A stretch of DNA of 64,000 nt, from contig NZ_PTIX01000031.1 of assembly GCF_002934265.1 (NCBI RefSeq), positions 1 through 64,000 on the forward strand, read 5' to 3'. The DNA is from Actinokineospora auranticolor. GTDB lineage: Bacteria > Actinomycetota > Actinomycetes > Mycobacteriales > Pseudonocardiaceae. Positions within the stretch are counted from its first letter, which is position 1, and every line of letters begins with the position of its first letter. Positions 33,786 to 41,921 of this stretch are shown here, piece after piece. The position numbers and the translations under genes were made by a program. The notes beneath the pieces are model-generated. The model did not search any database and was not told the origin of the DNA. It saw nothing but the letters and a program-made list of their open reading frames with translations.

Positions 33786-35501
33786 ATGGTGCTGACCGCT
33801 GTCAAGGCAGAGCGAACGCGACTCATCGACCGCCGGACGCCCCGCGACTGGTGGAACCTGGCCGCGATCGCCTTGGTCGTGGTCGTCTTCGCCGCCGTCG
33901 CCTGGCACCGCAGGTGGATCTGCGACGACGGGTTGATCGTGCTGCGCACGGTTCGCAACATCCTCGAGGGCAACGGCCCCGTGTACAACGTGGGCGAGCG
34001 CGTCGAGTCCAACACGAGCGTGCTGTGGACCTACGTCCTCGTCGTGGCGGGCCTGATCCCCGGTGTCCGGCTGGAGTGGGCCTCGGTGGTCCTCGGTGGC
34101 CTGTTCGCCGCCGGCGGGGTGCTGCTGGGTCTACAGGGCGCCCGGCTGCTGCACCCGTCCCGGCTGATCGTGCCCGCGGGCGCGCTGGTCGTGCTCGGCA
34201 TGTCCCCGTACTGGGACTACGCGACGTCGGGCCTGGAGTCCGGGCTGTGCGTGCTGTGGCTGGCGGGGACCTGGTGGCTGCTGGTCCGGCACGCCACCGG
34301 GGCGATGACCGCCGTGTGGCCCACCCTCGTGGTGATCGGCGTCGGCACCCTGGTCCGGCCCGAGTACGCGCTGGTCTCCGCCATCGCCTTCGCCGCGCTG
34401 GTCGCGATCCGGCGGCCGGGCTGGCGGGCCGGGCTGCTCTGGGTGGCCATCACGGGCGCGCTGCCCGTCGCGTACCAGATCTTCCGCATGGGCTACTACG
34501 GCCTGCTCACCCCGAACACCGCCTTGGCCAAGGAAGGCGGCAAGGCGCGGTGGGAGATGGGCGGGTACTACCTCGACGACTTCGTCTCGTCGTACCAGCT
34601 GTGGATTCCGCTGCTGCTGCTCGTCGTGGTCGCCGCGCTGGTGTTCCGGCGGATGCCCCGGCCCACCGTGATCGCGGTCGGCGCGATCGCCGTGTCCGGG
34701 CTCGCGCTCGCCCTGTACGTCACCCGCGTCGGTGGTGACTACATGCACGCCCGGATGCTGCTGCCCGCGCTGTTCTGCCTGCTGCTCCCGCTCATGGTGG
34801 TGCCGCTGACCAAGTGGCTCGCGGTGCCGGTGCTGGGGCTGGCGGTCTGGGCCGGTGTCGCCGCCGCCTCGCTGCGCTCGGACACGGTGTTCACCCACAA
34901 GATCGGCGCGCACAGCATCACCGACGCGCGCGTGTTCTGGCTCGACACGACGCACAAGGCCAACCCGGTCGTCGCGGAGGACGCCGAGGACGTGCCCGGC
35001 TACCTCCAGGACATCGCCGCCGCCCGGGCGGGCAAGACCGGCCCCGTCCTGGTGATCAAGATCGGCGCGAACTGGGTCGCGCTGCCCGCGAAGAGCACGG
35101 TCGTCACGTCACCGGGCGCTCTCGGGTTCCCCGGCCTGCTCCTGCCGTCGGATCTCAAGGTGACCGACGACCTCGGCCTGGCCAACCCGCTGGCCTCGCA
35201 CACCGTGTCCATCCCCGGCTACCCGATGGGTCACGACAAGCTCCTCACGCCCCCCTGGTCGATCGCCGACGTGTGCGTGGGCACGCCGGAGGAGCTGTCC
35301 GCGCTCACCGGCGGCGCCATCCCGGCCCACGAGATCGCCGCGGCCCGCGTCGCCCTCCAGCGACCGGAGATCCGCCAGATGCTGGACTCGGTGCGCGAGC
35401 CGATGACCGCGGGCCGGTTCCTGTCGAACATCGCGAACTCCTTCGAGAACACCAGCCTGCGCTACGGGCGCGACCCGGTGGCCGTCTCCGAAGGACGCTG
35501 A
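33786..35501 (+). CDS. GT-C membrane glycosyltransferase, AftB/ZomB-like
   Basis: This 571-residue membrane protein has about ten transmembrane segments in its first 400 residues and a hydrophilic C-terminal domain. The loop after the first segment has the GT-C acidic pair (RWICDDGLIVLR), then NILEGNGPVYNVGERVES. This pattern is typical of the mycobacterial beta-(1,2)-arabinofuranosyltransferase AftB and related ZomB-like proteins, which use decaprenyl-phosphate sugars to build cell-wall arabinan. It fits a Pseudonocardiales host with arabinogalactan. The ATG at 33786 precedes the first membrane segment and follows GTTGGGA. An earlier ATG at 33663 in frame gives a less natural N-terminus. It appears to be a housekeeping gene beside the cluster. 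Confidence 0.78.
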   Translation: MVLTAVKAERTRLIDRRTPRDWWNLAAIALVVVVFAAVAWHRRWICDDGLIVLRTVRNILEGNGPVYNVGERVESNTSVLWTYVLVVAGLIPGVRLEWASVVLGGLFAAGGVLLGLQGARLLHPSRLIVPAGALVVLGMSPYWDYATSGLESGLCVLWLAGTWWLLVRHATGAMTAVWPTLVVIGVGTLVRPEYALVSAIAFAALVAIRRPGWRAGLLWVAITGALPVAYQIFRMGYYGLLTPNTALAKEGGKARWEMGGYYLDDFVSSYQLWIPLLLLVVVAALVFRRMPRPTVIAVGAIAVSGLALALYVTRVGGDYMHARMLLPALFCLLLPLMVVPLTKWLAVPVLGLAVWAGVAAASLRSDTVFTHKIGAHSITDARVFWLDTTHKANPVVAEDAEDVPGYLQDIAAARAGKTGPVLVIKIGANWVALPAKSTVVTSPGALGFPGLLLPSDLKVTDDLGLANPLASHTVSIPGYPMGHDKLLTPPWSIADVCVGTPEELSALTGGAIPAHEIAAARVALQRPEIRQMLDSVREPMTAGRFLSNIANSFENTSLRYGRDPVAVSEGR

Positions 35502-35977
35502 GTCCCGAGGATCCTGGTGTGGCGGAGGCGGTCCTCGATGACCGCCGCCACCGCGTGCGGGTGGTCGAGGTGCGGCCGGGGACCGGCCCCGGGCAGGGTC
35601 GAGAGCGTGCAGCGGGACGGCCAGGGAACCGGGACGTCCACACCGGTCGTGATGCGGTGCGTCGGGCAGGGCAGGCTTTTCGGTACCACGACGGGCAATG
35701 GCGCGCCGAGGAACACCCCGACGGGGTTGGGGAGCTCGCGGGCCAGGTCGAGCGCCGCGGCGGTCGTGTGCCCGTAGAGCGCGGGCGCGCCGGGGACGAT
35801 TCGAGCGATCTCGTCGGCGCAGCGCGGGTCGTCGGGGGTGACGACCCAGACGGTGTAGCCGATGCCGAGGGCGGCGGCGAGGGGGAGGTAGCGGTCGGGG
35901 GCCTCGTCGTGGGGGACGCAGACCAGGTGGGTGGTGGCCTGTTCCCGGGCAGGGGTGATCCGGTGGATCAGCGGCAT
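35462..35977 (-). CDS. Degenerate thioesterase-like protein (nucleophile lost)
   Basis: This 171-residue protein resembles the first two thirds of an NRPS thioesterase: THLVCVPHDEAPDRYLPLAAAL, WVVTPDDPR, and an elbow ALYGHTTAAALDLARELPNPVGVFLGAPLP. Intact enzymes have GHSMG or GQCAG there. Here the nucleophile position is Thr (GHTTA). The segment that should carry the Asp and His is replaced by an irregular Pro- and Arg-rich tail. The frame ends inside the 3' end of the convergent glycosyltransferase gene. It may be a decayed thioesterase remnant or a binding protein. It is probably not a working hydrolase. The ATG at 35977 is preferred over 36007 because the similarity begins soon after it. 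Confidence 0.5.
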   Translation of the reverse strand: MPLIHRITPAREQATTHLVCVPHDEAPDRYLPLAAALGIGYTVWVVTPDDPRCADEIARIVPGAPALYGHTTAAALDLARELPNPVGVFLGAPLPVVVPKSLPCPTHRITTGVDVPVPWPSRCTLSTLPGAGPRPHLDHPHAVAAVIEDRLRHTRILGTQRPSETATGSRP

Positions 35978-36101
35978 GGCCCGATGGTCGGCGGCGGCGG
36001 TCAACAACCGGTTACGCCGCGACGGGCCGGGCGACGACCGCGCGGTTCGCGATCAACGCGACGTCGACCGGGTCCGTACCGCGAACTGGTACCGGCCCCT
36101 G

Positions 36102-36248
36102 ATGCCGCGACTGTTCCTCATGGACCAGGAGCAGGACTTCTTCCGCGTCCGGATGTTCCGCGACGGCGACCTGCGCCGGCTCGTCCCGGCGACGCCGAAC
36201 GAGGATTCGCCGGGCTACTGGGACCCACCGACTACCCGTCCGCGGTGA
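36102..36248 (+). CDS. Short hypothetical frame, possibly a gene fragment
   Basis: This 48-residue frame (MPRLFLMDQEQDFFRVRMF and on to SPGYWDPP) looks protein-like, with acidic and aromatic residues spread as in a folded C-terminus. The preceding 30 codons in frame (ANWYRPLMPRL) also look coding, but no start of a longer gene is visible. It overlaps the end of the convergent gene by 17 bases. I do not recognise a family. It could be the last part of a deleted gene. The 36008-36101 stretch before it contains nothing else. Confidence 0.25.
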   Translation: MPRLFLMDQEQDFFRVRMFRDGDLRRLVPATPNEDSPGYWDPPTTRPR

Positions 36249-37365
36249 TGTCGAGGCGGCCGACGCGGTTGGTGGTGAAGAGTCCGAACCAGACGGCGCC
36301 GGGTTGGTGGACGTTGAGGTCGCAGGGGTTCGAGGCCGACGACGGCGTGGGCCACGTGCGGACCTCGTGCGTCGCCGGGTCGAAGCGGGCGATCTGGTTG
36401 CCCAGGCCGAAGGCCGCCGGGAAGCTCACCGTGAAGTAGACGCGGCCGTCGCTCGCCTCGGCGATGGGGCCGGGCATGGGCAGCGGGTTGCCGACGCTGC
36501 CGATGCCCAGGCCGTCGAGGACGCTGGTGAGCAGGCCGTTGAGTCCGAGCAGCGGGTACTCGGTGATCTGGCCGGTCGACGGGGTGATGCGGGCGATCTT
36601 CATGCCCAGCGCCTCGGCGACCCAGATCGTGCCGTCGGCCGCCGTCCGCACGCCGACCGGGAAGGAGAGCGGGGTGGGCATCGTGTACTGGGTGAACCGG
36701 TGGGTGTCCACGTCGAGCGTGGCGACCTTGTTGAGCTGCGGCAGGTCGAACACCACCGTGCGCCCCGGGCCGGGCTTGATGATGCCGAACAGCGCCCCCA
36801 CCGCGCCCAGGACCTCCCCCGGCACGCGGAACCTGGCCCACTCCCCCGTCGCCGGGTCGTAGCGGCCGATCGAGTCCAGGCCGCCGAGGGTGAACCACAG
36901 CGCGCCGTCCGGGCCGAGGGCCAGGTCGTTGGCCAGGCCGAGGCCGGTGTGCAGCGGGATGCCCAGCGCGCGCACGGCGAACGCGTTCGCCCACGGCAGC
37001 GGGTACTCGGTCATGGCGCCGGTGTCGGTGTCGACGCGGAGCAGGCTGTTGCCGGTGACCTGCGGCAGCCAGAGGTCGCCCGCCGCGTCGATGTCCATGC
37101 CGCCGGGGACCGACAGCGGCATCGGGGTCGAGTAGTTCGCGAACCAACCGGTCGCCGGGTCGAAGCGGGCCACCTGGCTGCTCACGTACTGCTCCACCCA
37201 CAGCGCCCCCGAGTGGTCGAACTCCACCTCGCACACCCCGCCGACCGGCAGCGCCGACGGCACGGGGCCGTACTCGGTGATCGGCGCGGGTACCGCCGAC
37301 GCGGGAGCCGCGGCGAACACCGCGGCCAGGACGAGCACCAGCACCACACGCCGGATTCGCGGCAC
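36232..37365 (-). CDS. Secreted beta-propeller protein, virginiamycin B lyase-like
   Basis: This 377-residue protein has a clear signal peptide (RRVVLVLVLAAVFAAAPASA, cut near residue 24) followed by repeated blades with GxLW, ARFDPATGW, ITEYPL and DGxIWVAE motifs. These are the pattern of streptogramin lyase (Vgb)/SMP-30-like propellers. True virginiamycin B lyases open cyclic depsipeptides, but many actinobacterial homologues are secreted and of unknown role. The catalytic His residues of Vgb are not evident here. A link to the peptide product is possible but unproven, because the gene lies in the unrelated middle block. The ATG at 37365 lies after a short AGGCGACC site. Confidence 0.75.
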   Translation of the reverse strand: MPRIRRVVLVLVLAAVFAAAPASAVPAPITEYGPVPSALPVGGVCEVEFDHSGALWVEQYVSSQVARFDPATGWFANYSTPMPLSVPGGMDIDAAGDLWLPQVTGNSLLRVDTDTGAMTEYPLPWANAFAVRALGIPLHTGLGLANDLALGPDGALWFTLGGLDSIGRYDPATGEWARFRVPGEVLGAVGALFGIIKPGPGRTVVFDLPQLNKVATLDVDTHRFTQYTMPTPLSFPVGVRTAADGTIWVAEALGMKIARITPSTGQITEYPLLGLNGLLTSVLDGLGIGSVGNPLPMPGPIAEASDGRVYFTVSFPAAFGLGNQIARFDPATHEVRTWPTPSSASNPCDLNVHQPGAVWFGLFTTNRVGRLDITADG

Positions 37366-37718
37366 GGTCGCCTCCCAAGATCACGGGCGATGGTAGTGCG
37401 GCCACCGGGCGGTCCGCGATCACTCACACAGGCGAAATATCAGCCGCACCGGACGGGCCGGGCCACGCACCCGTCAGTCCACAGTGGACCAATGGGCGCC
37501 GGACCTCGGACGACGGCGGCACGCCCGCCGGAATACCGCCGAATGGAAGACGGAGCCACAATTCGGCACGATTTCCCGAACATTATCCGATCGGGTCCGA
37601 AAAGCGCGACGATGTCGTGGGCCATTTCGGTGACACATGCGCACAACCATTGCCGCACTACGCTTTCCTCCGCCAAATTCGATGGCCGTAAGCAGCCACA
37701 ACGGGAGTTGGAGGACAC
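37366..37718. other. Intergenic region, 353 bp
   Basis: Divergent gap between the propeller gene (leftward) and the I36 inhibitor gene (rightward), less GC-rich than its surroundings in the part 37550-37700. A ribosome site GGGAGTTGGAGG lies just before 37719. No SARP-type repeats and no coding frame with a convincing product were seen. It probably holds two ordinary promoters. Confidence 0.4.
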
Positions 37719-38270
37719 ATGCGCAGATTTCCACCGGCGGCGGTTCTCGTGTTGGTCGCCCTCACCGCGATCCTCGGCGTCAGCGCCGCGACCGCCACAC
37801 CGGCACCCCAGGTCGCGCCCGCGGCGCACAGCCAGGAGACCTTGCAGTCCCAAGTGGACAAGCACCTGCACGACTACGGCGCGGGCAAGCAGATCGGCGT
37901 CAACCAGATCGCCTTCGACGAGGGCCGCACGATCCTCACCCTCCCCCTCCCGGGTGAGCGCGGCGCCCGCGCGGCGAGCGAGCCCGTCTCGGCCCTCGGC
38001 ACCGCGAACTGCGCGTACGCCTACGCCTGCATCTGGAGCGACACCAACTTCAACGGCACCCGCCTGTCCCGCACGGCCTGCGACCTGATCACCCTCGCGG
38101 CCCCGTTCAACACCAGCACCGGCTCGGTCCACAACAACCAGACCAACGGCACCCAGACCGTCCTCTACAACGCGAGCGGTCAGATCCTCAACGCCAACCA
38201 GGCCCTCTCCAAGATCAACGACACCGGTGTCGGCACCCGCGCCTACGCCCGCACCTGGCGCGTCTGCTGA
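37719..38270 (+). CDS. Secreted peptidase inhibitor family I36 protein
   Basis: This 183-residue protein has a signal peptide (about 1-26, VLVLVALTAILGVSAATA) and a C-terminal I36/SMI-type domain of beta-gamma crystallin form: NCAYAYACIWSDTNFNGTRLSRTACDLITL with paired cysteines, then NNQTNGTQTVLYN. Streptomyces relatives inhibit metallopeptidases or bind calcium. The first half after the signal (VDKHLHDYGAGKQIGVNQIAFDEGRTIL) is commonly found before this domain. The gene is a single transcription unit with a strong ribosome site and a long terminator hairpin after it. It has no visible tie to the NRPS pathway. Confidence 0.82.
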   Translation: MRRFPPAAVLVLVALTAILGVSAATATPAPQVAPAAHSQETLQSQVDKHLHDYGAGKQIGVNQIAFDEGRTILTLPLPGERGARAASEPVSALGTANCAYAYACIWSDTNFNGTRLSRTACDLITLAAPFNTSTGSVHNNQTNGTQTVLYNASGQILNANQALSKINDTGVGTRAYARTWRVC

Positions 38271-38277
38271 TCCGCCG

Positions 38278-38316
38278 CCGGTGAACGCGCCCGAGCGCAC
38301 CGGGCGCGTTCACCGG
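38278..38316. terminator. Bidirectional hairpin terminator
   Basis: A perfect 16-bp stem pairs CCGGTGAACGCGCCCG (38278-38293) with CGGGCGCGTTCACCGG (38301-38316) around a 7-base loop. It lies between the convergent stops at 38270 and 38318 and serves both genes. Confidence 0.85.
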
Positions 38317-38317
38317 T

Positions 38318-41026
38318 TCACGGCGAAACGAGGGCGGTGTCGCGCAACTGGCGGCGGGAGGTGATGCCGAGTTTCGCGAAGACCTTGTGGAGGTGCCATT
38401 CCACGGTGCGCGGGCTGATGAACAGCCGCGTGCCGATTTCCGGGTTGGACAGTCCCTCGCGGGCCAGCCGGGCGATCTGCGACTCCTGGGCGGTGAGTTC
38501 CTCGTCGACCGGCGCCGCGGCGCGCTTCCGGACGGTTTCCCCGGTGGCCAGCAGTTCGCGGCGCGCGCGGTCGGCGAAGCCCGCCAGGCCCATCGCCACC
38601 AGGTCGGCGTGCGCGGTCCGGAGCTGCTCGCGGGCCTCGACCCGCCGCCCCTCGCGGCGCAGCCACTCCCCGTGCAGGAGCCTGCCCCGGGCCAGGTCGA
38701 CGCGCAGCGGGCCCCGGGCCAGGTGGGCGATCGACTCGCGGTGCAGCCGGTCGGCCTCCGCCCCGGTGGCGGCCAGGGCGCGCACGCGGGCATCGATGCC
38801 GAGCACCCAGTCAGTGGGGGTCAACCGGGCGCGCTCGGCCGCGAGGTCGACGGCCGCCGCGAGCAGGCGCTCGTCCCCGGTGCGCGAGGCCGCCTCCGCC
38901 ACCTCGGCCGCGGCGGGCATCCGGTAGCCGACCCGGTCGCGCTCGACGACCCGCGCCGCCGCGTCCCGCGCGTCGTCGTGGCGGCCGAGTCCGTTGTGCA
39001 GCACGGCGAGCGCGTAGTCGGTGTACGCCACGAGCCTGCCCTGCCCGCGCGCCGCGGCTTCCCGCGCGGCGGCCGCGATCGCCGCCGCCGCGTCCTCCCC
39101 CTGGTGGGCGGCGAGCAGGAGCGCGGCGTACCCGACCGGCGGGTTCCGGGTGACGTCCGAGATCGACCGGTCCTCCTCGACCGCGGCCCGGGCCGCGACC
39201 AGGTCGCCCGCGCGGATCTCCGCGTCGGCGAGGAAGTTCAGCGCGAACTGGAGCTGGACGAGCGCGCCGGTCTCGCGGGCGCGCTCGACCTGGCGCGCGG
39301 CGAGGGTGTGGGCGGCGGCGAAGTCGCCCAGTTCGGCGGCGATGACACCGCCCGCGCGGTTGCCCAGCAACCACAGCTCGTCTACGGCGGCGTCGAGCAC
39401 GAGCACGGCGGTCAGCGCCTCGGACAACGGCGCCGCGGCAGCCGGGAATCCCTTGGTGAGGCGGGTTTCCAGCGCGTCCAGCATCAGGTCGACCGCGCGC
39501 GGCGGGACGCGCGCCGGGAGCGGCGTCCCGACCTCGGCGGGCGTGTCGGTCCAGATGGTCGCGGAGACCGCCGCCAGCCGCGCCTCGCGCGCGCGGTCGG
39601 CGTCGAGCGGTGCCAGGCTCCGGGCCGCGGCCAGCAGGAGGCCGGCGGCGTCGGTGCCGCGGCGCCGGTCGAACGCGATCTGACCGCGCAGGTGCGCCAC
39701 CTCGGCGGCGCGCAGCGAGTCGGGTGGTCCGGCGGCGACGGCGTCCAGCAGGTCGAGCGCGGCGTCGAGCAGCCCGGCGTCCCGCTTGGACCGGGCAGCG
39801 GCGAGTTCCCGCCGGGCCCGGTCGCCCGCGGCCGGGGTCAGCAGCGCCGCCTGCTCCAGGCAGGCCGCCGACGCGACCAGCCCACCCCGGGCCCGGGCGC
39901 GGTCGGCCGACCGCTCCAGTTCGGCGGCCACGTCCTCGTCGGGGGTGGCGGTGGCCAGCGCGCGGTGCCAGGCGCGCCGGTCAGGGTCGGTGGCCGGGTC
40001 GGTCACGTCGGCGAGCACCCGGTGCGCGGTGTGCCGGTCGCTGGTCGTGGCGGACCGGTAGACCGCCGAGCGGACCAGGGGGTGCCGGAACCGCACCCGC
40101 CGCCCGAACTCGATCAGCCCGGTCTCCTCGGCGGCGGTCGCCGGGTCGGCCCCGAGGCCGAGCAGGCTCGCCGCGGCCCAGAGGAGGGTGGCGTCGCCCA
40201 GGGGTTCGGCGGCGGCGACGAGCAGCAGGCGCCGGGTGTCCTCGGGCAGGGCCTCGACCTGGCGGGCGAACGCGCGCTCGAGCCTGCCCGCCAGCCCGGC
40301 GGGTCCGGTGAACCCGTCGACCAGTTCGGCGTCGGTCCAGGTGCGGGGCAGCTCGACGATGGCGAGCGGGTTGCCGTGCGCCTCGGCGACGACGCGGTCG
40401 CGCACCCTCGGGTCCACCGGCCCCTTGACGACGGTGTCGAGCAGCAGCCGGGCGTCGTCGGGCCGGAGGCCGCCGACGACGAGTTCGGGCAGGTCGGCCA
40501 GCTCGGGCGCGGGCTCGCGGGTGGCGAACACCAGGACGACCCGCTCGGCCAGCAGCCTGCGCGCGACGAACGCGAGCACCTGCGCCGACATCCGGTCCAG
40601 CCACTGCGCGTCGTCGACCAGGCACACCAGGGGTTCGTCCTCGGCGACCTCGGCGAGCAGCGTCAGCACGGCGAGGCCGATGAGGAACCGGTTGGGCCGG
40701 TCGCCCGCGCTGAGCCCGAAGGCGGTGCCGAGCGCGTCGCGCTGCGGGTCCGGCAGGCCCGGGACGCGGTCGAGGAAGGGGACGCAGAGCTGGTGCAGGC
40801 CGGAGTAGACGAGTTCGCGCTCGGACTCGACGCCCGAGGCCCGGACGACCCGGTGACCGGTGGCCCGGGCAGCCAGGTGGTCGAGGAGGGCGGTCTTGCC
40901 GATTCCGGCCTCTCCGCGCAGGACCAGCACCTGGCCGCGGCCGTGGAGCAGGCGGTCGAGCGCCGCGCACTCGTCCCGCCTGCCGAGCAGTTCCGCCACC
41001 CGTCCCCCTCCACCCTGGCTCCCCAC
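38318..41026 (-). CDS. Large ATP-binding LuxR-family (LAL) regulator
   Basis: This 902-residue regulator of the MalT/LAL type has an N-terminal AAA ATPase with Walker A GEAGIGKTALLDHL (about 38) and Walker B CLVDDAQWLD (about 137). A long helical TPR-like middle region follows, and a C-terminal LuxR helix-turn-helix (about 840-895; TAQESQIARLAREGLSNPEIG, SPRTVEWHLHKVFAKLG). LAL proteins are frequent cluster activators, but this one sits in the block of unrelated genes, 12-40 kb from the biosynthetic operons. Its targets cannot be guessed. The ATG at 41026 is the annotated start. A GTG eight codons later (VAELLGRRDEC) is nearer the family N-terminus. Confidence 0.88.
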   Translation of the reverse strand: MGSQGGGGRVAELLGRRDECAALDRLLHGRGQVLVLRGEAGIGKTALLDHLAARATGHRVVRASGVESERELVYSGLHQLCVPFLDRVPGLPDPQRDALGTAFGLSAGDRPNRFLIGLAVLTLLAEVAEDEPLVCLVDDAQWLDRMSAQVLAFVARRLLAERVVLVFATREPAPELADLPELVVGGLRPDDARLLLDTVVKGPVDPRVRDRVVAEAHGNPLAIVELPRTWTDAELVDGFTGPAGLAGRLERAFARQVEALPEDTRRLLLVAAAEPLGDATLLWAAASLLGLGADPATAAEETGLIEFGRRVRFRHPLVRSAVYRSATTSDRHTAHRVLADVTDPATDPDRRAWHRALATATPDEDVAAELERSADRARARGGLVASAACLEQAALLTPAAGDRARRELAAARSKRDAGLLDAALDLLDAVAAGPPDSLRAAEVAHLRGQIAFDRRRGTDAAGLLLAAARSLAPLDADRAREARLAAVSATIWTDTPAEVGTPLPARVPPRAVDLMLDALETRLTKGFPAAAAPLSEALTAVLVLDAAVDELWLLGNRAGGVIAAELGDFAAAHTLAARQVERARETGALVQLQFALNFLADAEIRAGDLVAARAAVEEDRSISDVTRNPPVGYAALLLAAHQGEDAAAAIAAAAREAAARGQGRLVAYTDYALAVLHNGLGRHDDARDAAARVVERDRVGYRMPAAAEVAEAASRTGDERLLAAAVDLAAERARLTPTDWVLGIDARVRALAATGAEADRLHRESIAHLARGPLRVDLARGRLLHGEWLRREGRRVEAREQLRTAHADLVAMGLAGFADRARRELLATGETVRKRAAAPVDEELTAQESQIARLAREGLSNPEIGTRLFISPRTVEWHLHKVFAKLGITSRRQLRDTALVSP

Positions 41027-41140
41027 GGTAGCGCGTGCCCGTGGCGGACCAGGGTGTTACCCGGGGGCGATGGGGGTCCCCGGGGGGCCATCGTTGGTGG
41101 CACGGCGGCCGACGGGGCCGCGGGGAACGGGAGCGGCGAG

Positions 41141-41596
41141 ATGGACATGGGGTTGGAGGTCGTGGTCGTGCCGGTGTCGGACGTCGACCGGGCCAAGCAC
41201 TTCTACCAGGCGCTGGGGTGGCGGCTCGACGCCGACTTCCCCGGTCCGGACGGTTTCCGCGTCGTGCAGCTGACCCCGCCCGGCTCGGCCGCGTCGATCA
41301 TCTTCGGCGACGGGGTGAGCGACGGGGTGAGCGACGCGGCGCCGGGCGCGGTCCGGGGTCTGCACCTGGTGGTGGCCGACGTCGAGGCGGCCCGCGCGGA
41401 GCTGCTGGCGCGCGGCGCGGCGGTCAGCGAGGTCTTCCACGACGCGGGTGGGGTGTTCCACCGCGCGGGGACCACCGGCCGGGTCACCGGCCCGGACCCG
41501 GCGCGGCGCAGCTACGCCTCGTTCGCGTCCTTCGCGGACCCGGACGGCAACGAGTGGATCCTGCAGGAGATCACGACGCGGCTCCCCGGCCGCTGA
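41141..41596 (+). CDS. VOC-superfamily (glyoxalase-like) protein
   Basis: This 151-residue protein has two beta-alpha-beta-beta-beta VOC repeats: VVVPVSDVDRAKHFYQALGWRLD and GLHLVVADVEAARAELLARGA, ending FADPDGNEWILQEIT with the usual metal-site Glu. This layout is common in dioxygenases, isomerases and antibiotic-binding proteins. The exact activity is not predictable. A 12-base unit (GACGGGGTGAGC) is duplicated in tandem at 41309-41332, giving the in-frame repeat DGVSDGVS between the halves. The next gene, 14 bases after it, is often found with such VOC genes. The ATG at 41141 follows GGAGCGG; a second ATG is at 41147. Confidence 0.8.
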   Translation: MDMGLEVVVVPVSDVDRAKHFYQALGWRLDADFPGPDGFRVVQLTPPGSAASIIFGDGVSDGVSDAAPGAVRGLHLVVADVEAARAELLARGAAVSEVFHDAGGVFHRAGTTGRVTGPDPARRSYASFASFADPDGNEWILQEITTRLPGR

Positions 41597-41610
41597 TTGG
41601 GGTGTTGGTC

Positions 41611-41895
41611 ATGAGCGTGACGTTCAGGACGGCGGAAGAGCTGGCCCAGGCGCTGCGGCGGGCGGCCGAGGCGCACGGCGCGCACGAGGCGCGGACCGGT
41701 CGCGAGGACGCGGACTGGCCGACCTGGTACGCCGAGCACATGGTGCGCGAGCAGCGCTTCGCGCACCTGCCGGAGCGGGTGGAGACCAGCCGGACGACGA
41801 CGGCGCAGGAGACGGTCCCGGCCCGGGGCGCGGACGGCGAGCACGACTTCTTCCTCCGCTACGGCACCGGCGGCGACGACCTGTCGGACGGGTGA
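41611..41895 (+). CDS. Small conserved protein found with VOC genes
   Basis: This 94-residue hydrophilic protein (FRTAEELAQALRRAAEAHGAHE, then DWPTWYAEHMVREQ) looks mostly helical in its first 55 residues and disordered afterwards. Small actinobacterial proteins with the WPxWYAxYM pattern are common next to VOC-family genes. Their function is unknown to me. It starts 14 bases after the VOC stop and is probably co-transcribed. The C-terminal 40 residues are rich in charged residues and Gly. Confidence 0.6.
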   Translation: MSVTFRTAEELAQALRRAAEAHGAHEARTGREDADWPTWYAEHMVREQRFAHLPERVETSRTTTAQETVPARGADGEHDFFLRYGTGGDDLSDG

Positions 41896-41921
41896 CCACC
41901 TCGCCACACCGGCCGCGCGGG

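Noticed and set aside
41309..41332. Tandem GACGGGGTGAGC duplication as a regulatory repeat
   Set aside because: It lies inside the VOC coding sequence, is exactly 12 bases and in frame, and is best seen as a small coding duplication.
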